From positions 248,001 through 312,000 of the forward strand of contig JAJZTF010000001.1 of NCBI GenBank assembly GCA_021821945.1: DNA of 64,000 nt, written 5' to 3'. Position numbers and translations under genes: made by a program. The stretch comes from Pseudomonadota bacterium (GTDB taxonomy: Bacteria > Pseudomonadota > Gammaproteobacteria > Burkholderiales > Gallionellaceae). The notes beneath the pieces are model-generated. The model was not told the origin of the DNA. It ran no database searches and worked only from the letters and a program-made list of their open reading frames with translations. Positions 49,753-57,527 of the stretch are shown here, one piece after another; position 1 is the first letter of the stretch, and the number at the start of each line of letters is the position of its first letter.

Positions 49753-51792
49753 TTGGCAGCCCCCGCAAAAATCCCGCCCGCCACGCTTGCCAAACTCTCG
49801 AAACTTGGCATACGCCACCGCGCAGATCTGTTGCTCCACCTGCCGCTGCGCTACGAGGACGAGACCCGCATCGAACCGATAGAAACCGCGGAGCCCGGAA
49901 GGACGATGCAGGTCCAGGGCGTGATCACACAGAGCGAGATCGCATTCCGTCCGCGCCGCACCCTGCTCTGCCGCCTGCGGGACGAAACCGGCGAGCTTTC
50001 CCTGCGCTTTCTGCATTTCTATCCGAGCCAGACCAGCATGCTTGCCAAGGGCCAGAAAATCCGCGCGGTGGGCGAAGTGCGCATGGGCTTTCACGGGCTG
50101 GAGATGGTCCATCCAAAATGCAGCAAGGCCGGAGAGGACACGCCCTTGAAGACCAGCCTGACGCCGGTCTATCCCACGACGGCAGGCCTATCCCAGACCG
50201 CGCTGCGCCGGCTGATCGCGAATACCCTCGAAGTCATCCCCATGCCTGACCATCTGCCGGAAGATCTGCGCATGAGGCTAAGGCTCGCCGACTTTGCAGA
50301 AAGCATAAGGGTCCTGCACAATCCGGCTCCCGACATTCCGCCAGCATCCCTGGAGGACCGCTCCCACCCGGCCTGGAGACGCATCAAGTTCGACGAGCTC
50401 CTTGCCCAGCAGATATCGATGCGCGTGCACCATCTTGCGCGCAACGCCCGCAAGGCTCCCGCACTCAAGGCAAATGGGCATTATCGTGAAGCGCTCTTGA
50501 AGAGCCTGCCCTTCAGCCTGACTCCCGCACAGCAGAAGGTTGCAAAGGAGATAGGGCTCGACCTTGAAAAGCCCCATCCCATGCAGCGCCTGCTTCTTGG
50601 CGACGTGGGAAGCGGCAAGACTGTCGTCGCAGCGCTCGCCGCATTGCAGGCGATAGAGAACGGCTACCAGGTTGCCTTCATGGCGCCCACCGAAATCCTG
50701 GCAGAACAGCATTACCTCAAGCTCTCGGGCTGGCTTTCCCCGCTCGGCATCTTTCCGGTCTGGCTTTCGGGCAGCCTGAAGGCGAGCGAGAAGAGGCAGG
50801 CAGCGGAAAAAATCGCATCCGGTGAGACGCTGCTCGCGATAGGAACGCATGCGCTTTTCCAGCAGCAGATCAGCTTTCATGGGCTGGGGCTTGCGATCGT
50901 CGACGAGCAGCACAAGTTCGGCGTGGAGCAGCGCCTCGCGCTTCACGAAAAAGGCAAGGAGAAATCCATCGAGCCCCACCAGCTGATGATGAGCGCAACG
51001 CCGATTCCTCGGACGCTCGCGATGAGCTATTACGCGGATCTCGATGTCTCCGTGATAGACACGCTGCCGCCAGGCCGCACGCCCGTGACCACCAAGCTCG
51101 TCAGCGATGCCAGGCGAGAAGAGGTGTTCGAGAGGGTGAGAAGCGCCTGTCTTTCAGGCCAGCAGGCATACTGGGTATGCCCCTTGATCGAGGAATCCGA
51201 GACGCTGGAGCTGCAAAGCGCGGTGGAGACTTATCAGCAGCTCTGTTCCGCCTTCCCTGAATTGCGCGTGGGTCTTGTGCACGGCAGGATGGAAAGCTCC
51301 GAAAAAGCCCATGTGATGAACGAATTCAAGGCGGGCAGTCTGCAGCTTTTGGTGGCGACTACGGTGATCGAGGTCGGCGTGGACGTCCCGAATGCAAGCC
51401 TGATGGTGATCGATCACGCGGAGCGCATGGGGCTCGCGCAGCTCCATCAGCTGCGCGGACGCGTGGGGCGGGGCGCCCGGCAGAGCCTTTGCATCCTGCT
51501 CTATCAGCAGCCGCTTTCCGAACTCGCCAGAACGAGACTCAAGGTGATCTTCGAAAACACCGACGGCTTCGCGATCGCCGAGCAGGACCTGATACTGAGA
51601 GGCCCCGGGGAGCTTCTGGGTGCCCGGCAAAGCGGGATGGCGATGCTGCGTTTCGCCGACATCGATGCGGACCAGGATCTGCTGGAGCAAGCGCGGACGA
51701 CGGCCGACCTGCTGCTGCGCGACCATCCGGATGCGGCGTGCAGCTATCTGCAGCGCTGGATGGCGAAGAAGCATGAGTTCCTCCATGCGTGA
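49753..51792 (+). CDS. recG: ATP-dependent DNA helicase RecG
   Basis: RecG reverses stalled forks and migrates Holliday junctions. The protein is 679 residues with a TTG start at 49753. An N-terminal OB/wedge domain (about 1-160, VQGVITQSE) binds the junction. Superfamily 2 motifs follow: Walker A GDVGSGKTVVA near residue 285, the DEQH box IVDEQHKFGVEQR near 385, MSATPIPRTLAMS near 415, the TTVIEVGVDVPNA motif near 537 and the LRGRVGRG motif VI near 567. The last 20 bases overlap ubiC. The length fits RecG (E. coli 693). Confidence 0.95.
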   Translation: MAAPAKIPPATLAKLSKLGIRHRADLLLHLPLRYEDETRIEPIETAEPGRTMQVQGVITQSEIAFRPRRTLLCRLRDETGELSLRFLHFYPSQTSMLAKGQKIRAVGEVRMGFHGLEMVHPKCSKAGEDTPLKTSLTPVYPTTAGLSQTALRRLIANTLEVIPMPDHLPEDLRMRLRLADFAESIRVLHNPAPDIPPASLEDRSHPAWRRIKFDELLAQQISMRVHHLARNARKAPALKANGHYREALLKSLPFSLTPAQQKVAKEIGLDLEKPHPMQRLLLGDVGSGKTVVAALAALQAIENGYQVAFMAPTEILAEQHYLKLSGWLSPLGIFPVWLSGSLKASEKRQAAEKIASGETLLAIGTHALFQQQISFHGLGLAIVDEQHKFGVEQRLALHEKGKEKSIEPHQLMMSATPIPRTLAMSYYADLDVSVIDTLPPGRTPVTTKLVSDARREEVFERVRSACLSGQQAYWVCPLIEESETLELQSAVETYQQLCSAFPELRVGLVHGRMESSEKAHVMNEFKAGSLQLLVATTVIEVGVDVPNASLMVIDHAERMGLAQLHQLRGRVGRGARQSLCILLYQQPLSELARTRLKVIFENTDGFAIAEQDLILRGPGELLGARQSGMAMLRFADIDADQDLLEQARTTADLLLRDHPDAACSYLQRWMAKKHEFLHA

Positions 51793-52348
51793 CTGGAAGC
51801 GCTCCACGCTGGGAGCCGATGCGCGATTGCAGCCCTGGCTTCGCGATGCGGGCTCCCTCACCAGGCGCATCATGCTGCGCTCGGAACGCTTCTCCGTAAA
51901 AATCCTCGATGAGGGAAAGACGCGCGTCGCACAGGACGAATCCCGCATTCTCGGCATTGCACCGGGACATCTCGTCTGGTCGCGCGATGTCTTCCTGCAT
52001 GCCGACGACCGCCCGGTGGTTTTCGCGCACAGCGCCTGCAGGCTGGATGCGCTCAACAGCGCATGGCAATCCCTGCGCGGCCTCGGAACAAGGCCGCTGG
52101 GCGCCGTGCTTTTCTCGCATCCCGAAGTCGTGCGCCTTCCCCTGCGTTACAATGCGCTGGGCAAGGGACACCCCTTGTATAAGCTTGCAGCTTTCGCCTT
52201 GAACGCCCCGCCGGCGCGCATGTGGGCGCGCAGATCGCTTTTCTACCTGCATCGCGAACCGCTGCTGGTCACGGAAGTCTTTCTGCCTGACATACTGGAA
52301 CTCGGGGCCGGAGAGCCAGGATCGGGAAGAACACATGTTAAAATTTGA
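51773..52348 (+). CDS. ubiC: Chorismate lyase
   Basis: UbiC converts chorismate to 4-hydroxybenzoate and pyruvate, the first committed step of ubiquinone synthesis. The product is 191 residues from ATG 51773, or 187 if ATG 51785 is used; E. coli UbiC has 165. Family features are DAGSLTRRI near residue 28 (substrate-binding arginine region), ERFSVKIL, and the C-terminal [20 protein letters not shown] with the catalytic glutamate. It overlaps recG upstream and is followed within 23 bases by ubiA. Confidence 0.92.
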   Translation: MSSSMRDWKRSTLGADARLQPWLRDAGSLTRRIMLRSERFSVKILDEGKTRVAQDESRILGIAPGHLVWSRDVFLHADDRPVVFAHSACRLDALNSAWQSLRGLGTRPLGAVLFSHPEVVRLPLRYNALGKGHPLYKLAAFALNAPPARMWARRSLFYLHREPLLVTEVFLPDILELGAGEPGSGRTHVKI

Positions 52349-52367
52349 TCCCCAATCCCCAGCCCAG
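52347..52367. repeat. Short heptanucleotide run between ubiC and ubiA
   Basis: GATCCCC, AATCCCC and AGCCCAG follow in tandem at the ubiC stop. The motif resembles, on the opposite strand, the seven-base units in the ahcY-holin gap, so it may be part of a genome-wide intergenic repeat. Its role is unknown. Confidence 0.35.
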
Positions 52368-52371
52368 ATCC

Positions 52372-53229
52372 ATGCTTCCTGAACGCCTATCGCTATACAT
52401 GCAGCTAACGAGGATGAACAAGCCGATAGGCACGCTGCTGCTGCTATGGCCAACGCTCTGGGGCTTGTGGATCGCGGGCAATGGCCACCCTGATCCGCGC
52501 ATCCTGCTGATCTTCATTCTCGGCACCTTCATGATGAGGTCGGCCGGCTGCGCGATCAACGACTATGCGGACCGCGACATCGACCTTCATGTCAGGCGCA
52601 CCTCCGGGCGCCCGATCACCAGCGGGAAGATCAGCCCAAAGGAAGCGCTGTCGCTCGCGGCGGCATTGGCGCTCATCTCCTTCCTGCTGATCCTGCCGCT
52701 CAATTCGCTGACCCTGCTGCTATCCATACCTGCGGTGTTTCTTGCCGCAAGCTATCCCTACACCAAGCGTTTTTTCGCGATTCCCCAGGCCTATCTCGGC
52801 ATCGCCTTCGGCTTCGGCATTCCGATGGCCTTCGCGGCAGAGCTTGGCAGCGTGCCTCCCGTGGCCTGGGTCATGCTTGCCGCAAACATCTTCTGGTCCA
52901 TCGCCTACGACACCGAATATGCGATGGTGGACAGGGACGACGATGTGCATCTCAACATCCATTCCTCGGCACTCTTCTTCGGCAGACATGACGTAAATGC
53001 CGTGATGGCCTGCTATGCGGCAACCCTGTTTTTACTCGCCCTCGCAGGAAGGATGGCCAACCTCGGCCTTTACTATTTTTCGGGATTGGCCGTGGCGGCT
53101 GCGATCGCGCTCTACCATTACAGCCTCATCCGGGAAAGAAGGCGCGATGGCTGCTTCAAGGCCTTCCTGCACAACAACTGGTTCGGCGCCGCGGTATACG
53201 CGGGCATCTTTCTGGATTACCTGAAATGA
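52372..53229 (+). CDS. ubiA: 4-hydroxybenzoate polyprenyltransferase
   Basis: UbiA is an inner-membrane enzyme that attaches the polyprenyl tail to 4-hydroxybenzoate. The product is 285 residues with about eight or nine membrane helices. The two aspartate-rich Mg-diphosphate motifs are NDYADRDID near residue 64 and [13 protein letters not shown] near 183. [19 protein letters not shown] near the N-terminus is the family signature. I chose ATG 52372 (MLPERL); an in-frame TTG nine codons earlier overlaps the ubiC stop. With ubiC it forms the usual ubiCA pair. Confidence 0.94.
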   Translation: MLPERLSLYMQLTRMNKPIGTLLLLWPTLWGLWIAGNGHPDPRILLIFILGTFMMRSAGCAINDYADRDIDLHVRRTSGRPITSGKISPKEALSLAAALALISFLLILPLNSLTLLLSIPAVFLAASYPYTKRFFAIPQAYLGIAFGFGIPMAFAAELGSVPPVAWVMLAANIFWSIAYDTEYAMVDRDDDVHLNIHSSALFFGRHDVNAVMACYAATLFLLALAGRMANLGLYYFSGLAVAAAIALYHYSLIRERRRDGCFKAFLHNNWFGAAVYAGIFLDYLK

Positions 53230-53831
53230 AGAGCATGCTGAGATCGAGCTACAGCCTGATCGCGCCGATATACGATATCGCGATCGAGAAGGCCATGAGA
53301 CAGGCGCGCGAACATTCCCTGCGCGCGCTTCCCACGAACGTCCCCTCTGATGTGCTGATCAGCGGCGTCGGCACGGGGCTCGATCTTCCCTTTCTTCCTG
53401 CATTGCATCGCTATACCGCGCTCGACTTCAACGCCGCGATGCTTGCGCGCGCGATTTCGAGAAAGACGAGTCTCGACATCAACTGGCTGCTGGGCGACAG
53501 CATGAATCTGCCTTTTCCCGACGAGCGCTTTGACCATGTGGTTTTGCACCTGATCGCCGCAGTCGTGCCTCATCCAAAACTTTGCATGAGCGAGGCTGCA
53601 CGCGTGCTGAAGCCGGGCGGCACGATACTGCTGTTCGACAAATTCCTGCGACAGGGAAGGAAAGCCCCATTGAGGCGCCTGCTGACCCCCATCTCCCGCA
53701 ACATCGCGACGCGCATGGATGTGGTGTTCGAGGAAATCCTGCCGCCCGACCTCGAGATCGAGCGCGATCAGCCGGCGCTTCTGGGGGGGTGGTTTCGCAG
53801 CATCGTTCTGCGCAAGGTGACGATGGCCTGA
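53226..53831 (+). CDS. Class I SAM-dependent methyltransferase
   Basis: This cytoplasmic methyltransferase of 201 residues has a Rossmann SAM-binding fold. Motif I is [15 protein letters not shown] near residue 42, the acidic loop is [10 protein letters not shown] near 64, motif II is [16 protein letters not shown] near 102, and motif III is [15 protein letters not shown] near 126. It resembles UbiE/phosphatidylethanolamine N-methyltransferase-like proteins but is shorter than true UbiE. Its ATGA overlap with ubiA might mean a role with quinones or membranes, but the substrate is unknown. Confidence 0.82.
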   Translation: MKSMLRSSYSLIAPIYDIAIEKAMRQAREHSLRALPTNVPSDVLISGVGTGLDLPFLPALHRYTALDFNAAMLARAISRKTSLDINWLLGDSMNLPFPDERFDHVVLHLIAAVVPHPKLCMSEAARVLKPGGTILLFDKFLRQGRKAPLRRLLTPISRNIATRMDVVFEEILPPDLEIERDQPALLGGWFRSIVLRKVTMA

Positions 53832-53845
53832 TCGCGCGCTAGAAT
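53817..53845 (+). promoter_or_regulatory. Probable promoter of the cNMP-domain gene
   Basis: GTGACG (53817-53822), 17 bases and TAGAAT (53840-53845) form a fair sigma-70 promoter whose -35 lies in the end of the methyltransferase gene. GGAAGG precedes the start codon at 53879. Confidence 0.5.
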
Positions 53846-53878
53846 GCATGCGTCGCGCATCCGCATGGAAGGTAAAAA

Positions 53879-54418
53879 ATGAACAAGTTCGACGGAATCC
53901 TGCCCATCCCATCCATAGAAGAGAGTCTTGCAAGCTTCACCAAGCGCCTGGATGATGACATTTCGGAGCGCTTCAACGAATTGCGCAAATGTTCCTTCTT
54001 CGATCCCGTGCCCAGCGAATGGCTGAAGCCCATATCCGAGGAATGCGTGATCCGGCACTTCTACGCAGGAAACAAGCTGACCACCGAAGGCGATGCGTCC
54101 AACAACTTCTATGTCGTGCTGTTCGGATCGACCACCGTCTCATGCGACAACGAGGTCGTCGGGACGATAGTCAGCGGGGAATGCATAGGCGAAGGCACCT
54201 TCTTCTCCGGCAGCAATGTATCCCGTTCGGCAACCGTGACTGCCGATGAGCATGTGATCGTCGCCGAATTCAACAAGCTCGGCATAAGCCGACTGCAGCG
54301 CGATGCAAAGACCCAGTCCTATCTCGACAAGGCGCTCCTGCTCGCGCTATTCAGGAAACTGCAGGGCGCAAACCGCAAGATACAGGAGCTGATGCGCCTG
54401 ACCAGCCAGTTCATCTAG
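53879..54418 (+). CDS. Cyclic nucleotide-binding domain protein without output domain
   Basis: This 179-residue protein is built around one cNMP-binding (CRP-like) beta-roll at about residues 40-140. The phosphate-binding cassette is recognisable as GECIGEGTFFSGSNVSRSAT, with the arginine and serine in RSAT at the usual place, so a cyclic nucleotide could bind. There is no helix-turn-helix; the C-terminal 40 residues form one long helix (LALFRKLQGANRKIQELM). The N-terminal 38 residues are helical and unassigned. It may act by oligomerising or by binding a partner. A perfect dyad eight bases after the stop separates it from the fluoride operon. Confidence 0.8.
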   Translation: MNKFDGILPIPSIEESLASFTKRLDDDISERFNELRKCSFFDPVPSEWLKPISEECVIRHFYAGNKLTTEGDASNNFYVVLFGSTTVSCDNEVVGTIVSGECIGEGTFFSGSNVSRSATVTADEHVIVAEFNKLGISRLQRDAKTQSYLDKALLLALFRKLQGANRKIQELMRLTSQFI

Positions 54419-54425
54419 CGACTCC

Positions 54426-54447
54426 CGGTCCATGGGGCCATGGACCG
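54426..54447. terminator. Perfect dyad after the cNMP-domain gene (possible terminator)
   Basis: CGGTCCATGG (54426-54435) and CCATGGACCG (54438-54447) are exact inverse complements with two bases between, starting eight bases after the stop codon. It could form a stable hairpin ending the transcript, but there is no T-run, so a protein-binding palindrome is an alternative. Confidence 0.4.
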
Positions 54448-54499
54448 CAAGCAGGAAGCCCGGCATCCGGCCCCCAGCACCGGCCACGGGAAAATATAT

Positions 54500-54529
54500 T
54501 TGCACATGATGCGGGAAATGGAATATATT
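54500..54529 (+). promoter_or_regulatory. Promoter of the fluoride-resistance operon
   Basis: TTGCAC (54500-54505), 18 bases and TATATT (54524-54529) form a likely sigma-70 promoter, placing the transcript start a few bases before the riboswitch aptamer. Confidence 0.6.
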
Positions 54530-54540
54530 CCTCCCATCTT

Positions 54541-54593
54541 CAGGAGATGGCATTCCTCCTAGCAACCGCCTTCGTGGCTAATGATGCCTACAG
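54541..54593 (+). ncRNA. Fluoride riboswitch (crcB motif)
   Basis: The aptamer core matches the crcB RNA motif: GGAGATGGCATTCCTCC, then CAACCGCC, a short loop, and GGCTAATGATGCCTACA. P1 pairs GGAG (54543-54546) with CTCC (54556-54559). The pseudoknot pairs GGCAT (54549-54553) with ATGCC (54584-54588). The small stem is GCC (54568-54570) with GGC (54576-54578). The family binds fluoride through Mg ions and turns genes on. TTCCTCC (54553-54559) is a perfect complement of GGAGGAA (54667-54673), the crcB ribosome-binding site, so release of that site on fluoride binding is plausible. It lies just upstream of crcB, which settles the identity. Confidence 0.9.
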
Positions 54594-54642
54594 TTTTCCC
54601 GGACAGGGAAGGGTGTAGGCGCAGACACGAGCCTGCCCTTCC
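54586..54642 (+). promoter_or_regulatory. Competing hairpins in the riboswitch expression platform
   Basis: GCCTACA (54586-54592) pairs perfectly with TGTAGGC (54614-54620), enclosing TTCCC (54596-54600) with GGGAA (54606-54610). This hairpin would break the aptamer pseudoknot. The alternative is GGAAGGG (54607-54613) plus AGGC (54617-54620) with GCCT (54631-54634) plus CCCTTCC (54636-54642). No U-run follows either hairpin, so the switch probably acts on translation or on Rho access. Confidence 0.5.
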
Positions 54643-54677
54643 AACGTTCCGGTTTGATAATCGCACGGAGGAAAAGG

Positions 54678-55073
54678 ATGGAGTTCTATGGCTTTCTTGC
54701 AGTCGGTGCAGGTGCAGCGTTTGGCGCGTGGCTCCGCTGGTGGCTGGGCATCCTGCTCAACCCCGTCTTTCCAACCCTGCCGCTGGGCACGCTCGCAGCC
54801 AATCTGCTTGGCGGTTACTTCATCGGCGTAGCAGTCGCATTCTTCACCGAGCACGCAGGGCTTCCGCCTGAAGGACGGCTGTTCGTGATCACCGGTTTCA
54901 TGGGCGGCCTCACCACCTTTTCCACCTTTTCTGCAGAGTCCGTCACGCTATTCACACGCGGCCAATACATGTGGGCTGGACTGCATGTGGCCACGCATCT
55001 TGGCGGCTCCCTGATCATGACGATGCTGGGCCTGTTCACTTTCAACCTGCTTAAAGCGAAAGGAGTGGCATGA
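54678..55073 (+). CDS. crcB: Fluoride ion channel CrcB/Fluc
   Basis: CrcB (Fluc) is a small dual-topology membrane channel that exports fluoride as a dimer. The product is 131 residues with four membrane helices. Family marks are the first-helix GAAFGAWLRWWLG, LGTLAANLLGGYFIG near residue 36 with its pore asparagine, and GFMGGLTTFSTFSAES near 75, containing the Phe box and the central sodium-binding loop. ATG 54678 follows GGAGGAAAAGG; the open frame before it is leader. It is under the fluoride riboswitch and overlaps the HIT gene by ATGATG. Confidence 0.95.
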   Translation: MEFYGFLAVGAGAAFGAWLRWWLGILLNPVFPTLPLGTLAANLLGGYFIGVAVAFFTEHAGLPPEGRLFVITGFMGGLTTFSTFSAESVTLFTRGQYMWAGLHVATHLGGSLIMTMLGLFTFNLLKAKGVA

Positions 55074-55444
55074 TGGCAAATGCGGCCTGCCCGTTCTGCC
55101 AGCAAAGAAAGGTGCTGTTCGAGAATGAGCTGGCATATGTCATTCCGGATGCCTATCCTGTCAATCCGGGCCACCTGCTGATCATTCCCCGATCCCACAT
55201 CGCCGATTTCTTTCTGATCACGGAGCAGGAAAGGGCCGCACTGATGACGCTTCTCGACCAGGCGAAGCGCTACCTCGATGAAAAGCATGCCCCCGCGGGC
55301 TACAACATCGGCATCAATGTCGGCGAGGCCGCAGGCCAGACCATCCCGCATGTCCACATGCATCTCATCCCCCGATACCCGGGCGACACGGAGAATCCGC
55401 GCGGAGGGGTGCGCGGCGCAATTCCCGAAAAACAGAACTACTGA
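55070..55444 (+). CDS. HIT family nucleotide hydrolase/transferase
   Basis: This is a histidine-triad protein of 124 residues with the catalytic HVHMHLIP motif near residue 93. The N-terminal CPFCQQRKV holds a CxxC typical of zinc-containing HIT proteins, and VNPGHLLIIPRSH near 31 is the usual strand. HIT proteins split nucleotide phosphoramidates or dinucleoside polyphosphates. It is embedded between crcB and the DUF190 gene and coupled to crcB, so it is presumably induced by fluoride as well. A protective role against fluorophosphates is only a speculation. Confidence 0.9.
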   Translation: MMANAACPFCQQRKVLFENELAYVIPDAYPVNPGHLLIIPRSHIADFFLITEQERAALMTLLDQAKRYLDEKHAPAGYNIGINVGEAAGQTIPHVHMHLIPRYPGDTENPRGGVRGAIPEKQNY

Positions 55445-55457
55445 CAAGGAGACGATC

Positions 55458-55829
55458 ATGGAAGGCTGCTTTCTGAGGTTTTATCTGCACGAGAACCAGC
55501 GCAGCCACGGCAGGCTGACCTGGGAATGGCTGCTCGAACAGGCCAACAAGCTCGGCATCCGTGGCGGTACCGCGTTTCACGCGATGGGCGGTTTCGGGCA
55601 CCACCATCACCTGATGGAGGATCACTTTTTCGAGCTCGCAGGCAAGTCCGCAGTGGAGGTCGAGTTCGTCGTAACGCGGGATGAATCCGCATCCCTGCTG
55701 GCGCTGCTGCACAGGGAAAAAGTGCGCGTTTTCTATGCCCACATCCCGGCGCGTTTCGGGGTGGTCAATCCGGACGGGGACGACCCGCTGGAAAACGGCA
55801 AGACATGCGGCGGGACACCGACGCACTGA
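55458..55829 (+). CDS. DUF190 domain protein
   Basis: This is a small soluble DUF190 protein of 123 residues with a PII-like ferredoxin fold. LRFYLHENQRSHGRLTWEWL at the N-terminus and GGTAFHAMGGFGHHHH near residue 35 are typical; four histidines in a row could bind metal. DUF190 genes often follow crcB in fluoride operons, as here. The function is unknown; the PII-like fold suggests sensing or regulation of the channel. ATG 55458 follows AAGGAGA. The next gene, the first of the Hyf-like cluster, starts 34 bases later. Confidence 0.87.
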   Translation: MEGCFLRFYLHENQRSHGRLTWEWLLEQANKLGIRGGTAFHAMGGFGHHHHLMEDHFFELAGKSAVEVEFVVTRDESASLLALLHREKVRVFYAHIPARFGVVNPDGDDPLENGKTCGGTPTH

Positions 55830-55863
55830 CCTTGTCCCGCGATGACCATGAAGAGGCAAAAAA

Positions 55864-56808
55864 ATGCAGCTTGATGCAATCCTCCAGCAAATCGCACAGG
55901 TGCTGACCATCCTGCTGCTCTCGCCGCTGTTGCACGGTTTCATTAATACCGTCGAGGAGAAAATCCAGCGCGGCCAGGGTCCCAGCATCTGGCAGCCCTA
56001 TCGTGACCTCTTCAAGCTTTTCCAGAAGGAACTGGTCATTCCCGCCACCGCCTCCTGGGTGTTCCGCGCCGCGCCACTCGTGGCATTCACCGCCATGCTG
56101 ACCGTGCCCATCCTGATCCCGGTGCTGACCAATTATCCGCTGCCGCTGTCCGACATGGGCGACATCCTGGGCGGCGGGCTGATCCTCACGCTGGGCGGCT
56201 TTGCGATCCTGCTGGCGGGCCTGGACAGCGGCCATCCCTATGGCGGCCTCGGCTCGAGCCGCGAGGCCATGCTTGCGATCCTGGCCGAACCGACGCTGAT
56301 CATGGTGTTCGTCGGCATCACACTGCTGGCGCAGGCGATGCTGCCCTTCGTCGTCAACCACCTGCTGGTGGCACAGCCTGCCGTTTACTGGAGCCCGGCC
56401 CACCTGTTCCTGGTCGCGGCCTTCTTCATCCTGCTCACGGTCGAAACCGAAAGGCTGCCGATCCACTCGTCGATCCACTACGAGATCTACATGATAGGCG
56501 AGGCGCGCATCCTCGAATACTCGGGACCGCTGCTGGCGCTGCTGAAATGGGCATCCTGGATGAAGCAGGCCATCCTTTACACGATCTTCCTCAACGTGCT
56601 GGTCATCCCGTGGGGCTTGTCGATCGAGGGCACGGCGCTTGGCATTGCCGGTGCCATCGTCGCGCTGCTGGCGAAATGGCTCCTGCTCGGCCTAGTGATG
56701 GCCGTGGTCGATACCTCGCAGTCGCGCCTGCGCTTCTACCGCTATCAGGAACCGCTCGCGCTGTCCTTCCTGATGGCCATTCTTGCCGTGGTGGCAAGAC
56801 AAATCTGA
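55864..56808 (+). CDS. HyfC-like membrane subunit (NuoH family)
   Basis: This integral membrane subunit of 314 residues is in the NuoH/HyfC/HycD family, which joins the peripheral redox arm to the membrane arm in complex I and group 4 hydrogenases. About eight membrane helices are seen. Conserved loops are EEKIQRGQGPSIWQPYRDL near residue 31, AGLDSGHPYGGLGSSREAM near 118, and FFILLTVETERLPIHSSIHYE near 192, the acidic loop equivalent to the quinone-site loop of NuoH. It is the first of seven tightly packed genes. The ATG is preceded by AAGAGG. Confidence 0.9.
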   Translation: MQLDAILQQIAQVLTILLLSPLLHGFINTVEEKIQRGQGPSIWQPYRDLFKLFQKELVIPATASWVFRAAPLVAFTAMLTVPILIPVLTNYPLPLSDMGDILGGGLILTLGGFAILLAGLDSGHPYGGLGSSREAMLAILAEPTLIMVFVGITLLAQAMLPFVVNHLLVAQPAVYWSPAHLFLVAAFFILLTVETERLPIHSSIHYEIYMIGEARILEYSGPLLALLKWASWMKQAILYTIFLNVLVIPWGLSIEGTALGIAGAIVALLAKWLLLGLVMAVVDTSQSRLRFYRYQEPLALSFLMAILAVVARQI

Positions 56809-56821
56809 TGAGGAGGCGGGC

Positions 56822-57502
56822 ATGCTGATCTTTCACCTCGATCCCCTGGCCAGTGCGATTTTCAGCCTGCTGGCGATACTGGCGCTGATCCTGGCCTTCG
56901 TGATGCTGGGTTCGCACTGGGTGAAAAACCATATCTACGCGTTTGCCGCGGAATCCTGGGTCATCGCCGCGCTCTCGGCCGCGGTCGGCGTGTATGGCCA
57001 CTACCCGGAACTGCTGTTCATTGCCGTTCTCACCGCGCTGCTGCGCGGCTCGCTGCTGCCTTACATGCTGCTGCGCATCGTCAACGACCTCAAGCAGAGC
57101 CGCGAATTCACCCCGCTGCTGCAGCCTGCCAGCAGCCTCGTGCTGGGCGGTTTGCTGGTACTGTTTTCCTTTGCGCTGGCGCACCGGCTGGGTGTGCGCA
57201 TGCAGCTTGCCGACAGCATCGTGGTGCTGGCCCTGACCACCATGTTCGCGCTGAAACTGATCGGTTTTCTGATGCTGGTGCTGCGCGCCGAGGCCGTCAG
57301 CGCCATCCTCGGTTTGCTGGTGATCGAGAACGGCATCTTCCTGGGCTCGCAGATCCTGGTGCCGGGCATGCCGCTGCTTCTCGAACTCGTGATCCTGTTC
57401 GACCTCCTGATCATCGTTTCCACCTTCGGCCTCCTGATCCGCTACCTGCACCGGGAGCTCGGCACGACCAGCAGCCGCGAACTGACGAGGCTGGTCGGAT
57501 GA
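56822..57502 (+). CDS. HyfE-like membrane subunit
   Basis: This integral membrane protein of 226 residues is in the HyfE family, with about seven helices; its C-terminal part is NuoK-like. Helices include FSLLAILALILAFVML, LFIAVLTALLRGSLLPY, LVLGGLLVLFSFALAH and ILGLLVIENGIFLGSQIL, and the last matches the NuoK helix with its conserved glutamate in VIENG. In hydrogenase-4 HyfE is a core membrane-arm piece absent from hydrogenase-3, so this cluster is hydrogenase-4 type. ATG 56822 (MLIFHLD) follows GAGGAGGCGG. Confidence 0.88.
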   Translation: MLIFHLDPLASAIFSLLAILALILAFVMLGSHWVKNHIYAFAAESWVIAALSAAVGVYGHYPELLFIAVLTALLRGSLLPYMLLRIVNDLKQSREFTPLLQPASSLVLGGLLVLFSFALAHRLGVRMQLADSIVVLALTTMFALKLIGFLMLVLRAEAVSAILGLLVIENGIFLGSQILVPGMPLLLELVILFDLLIIVSTFGLLIRYLHRELGTTSSRELTRLVG

Positions 57503-57527
57503 ACAGGCGATACGGGGAAATGCAGTC

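Noticed and set aside
54426-54447. Classical Rho-independent terminator
   Set aside because: The hairpin has no T-run on either side, so only a tentative terminator or operator call is kept.
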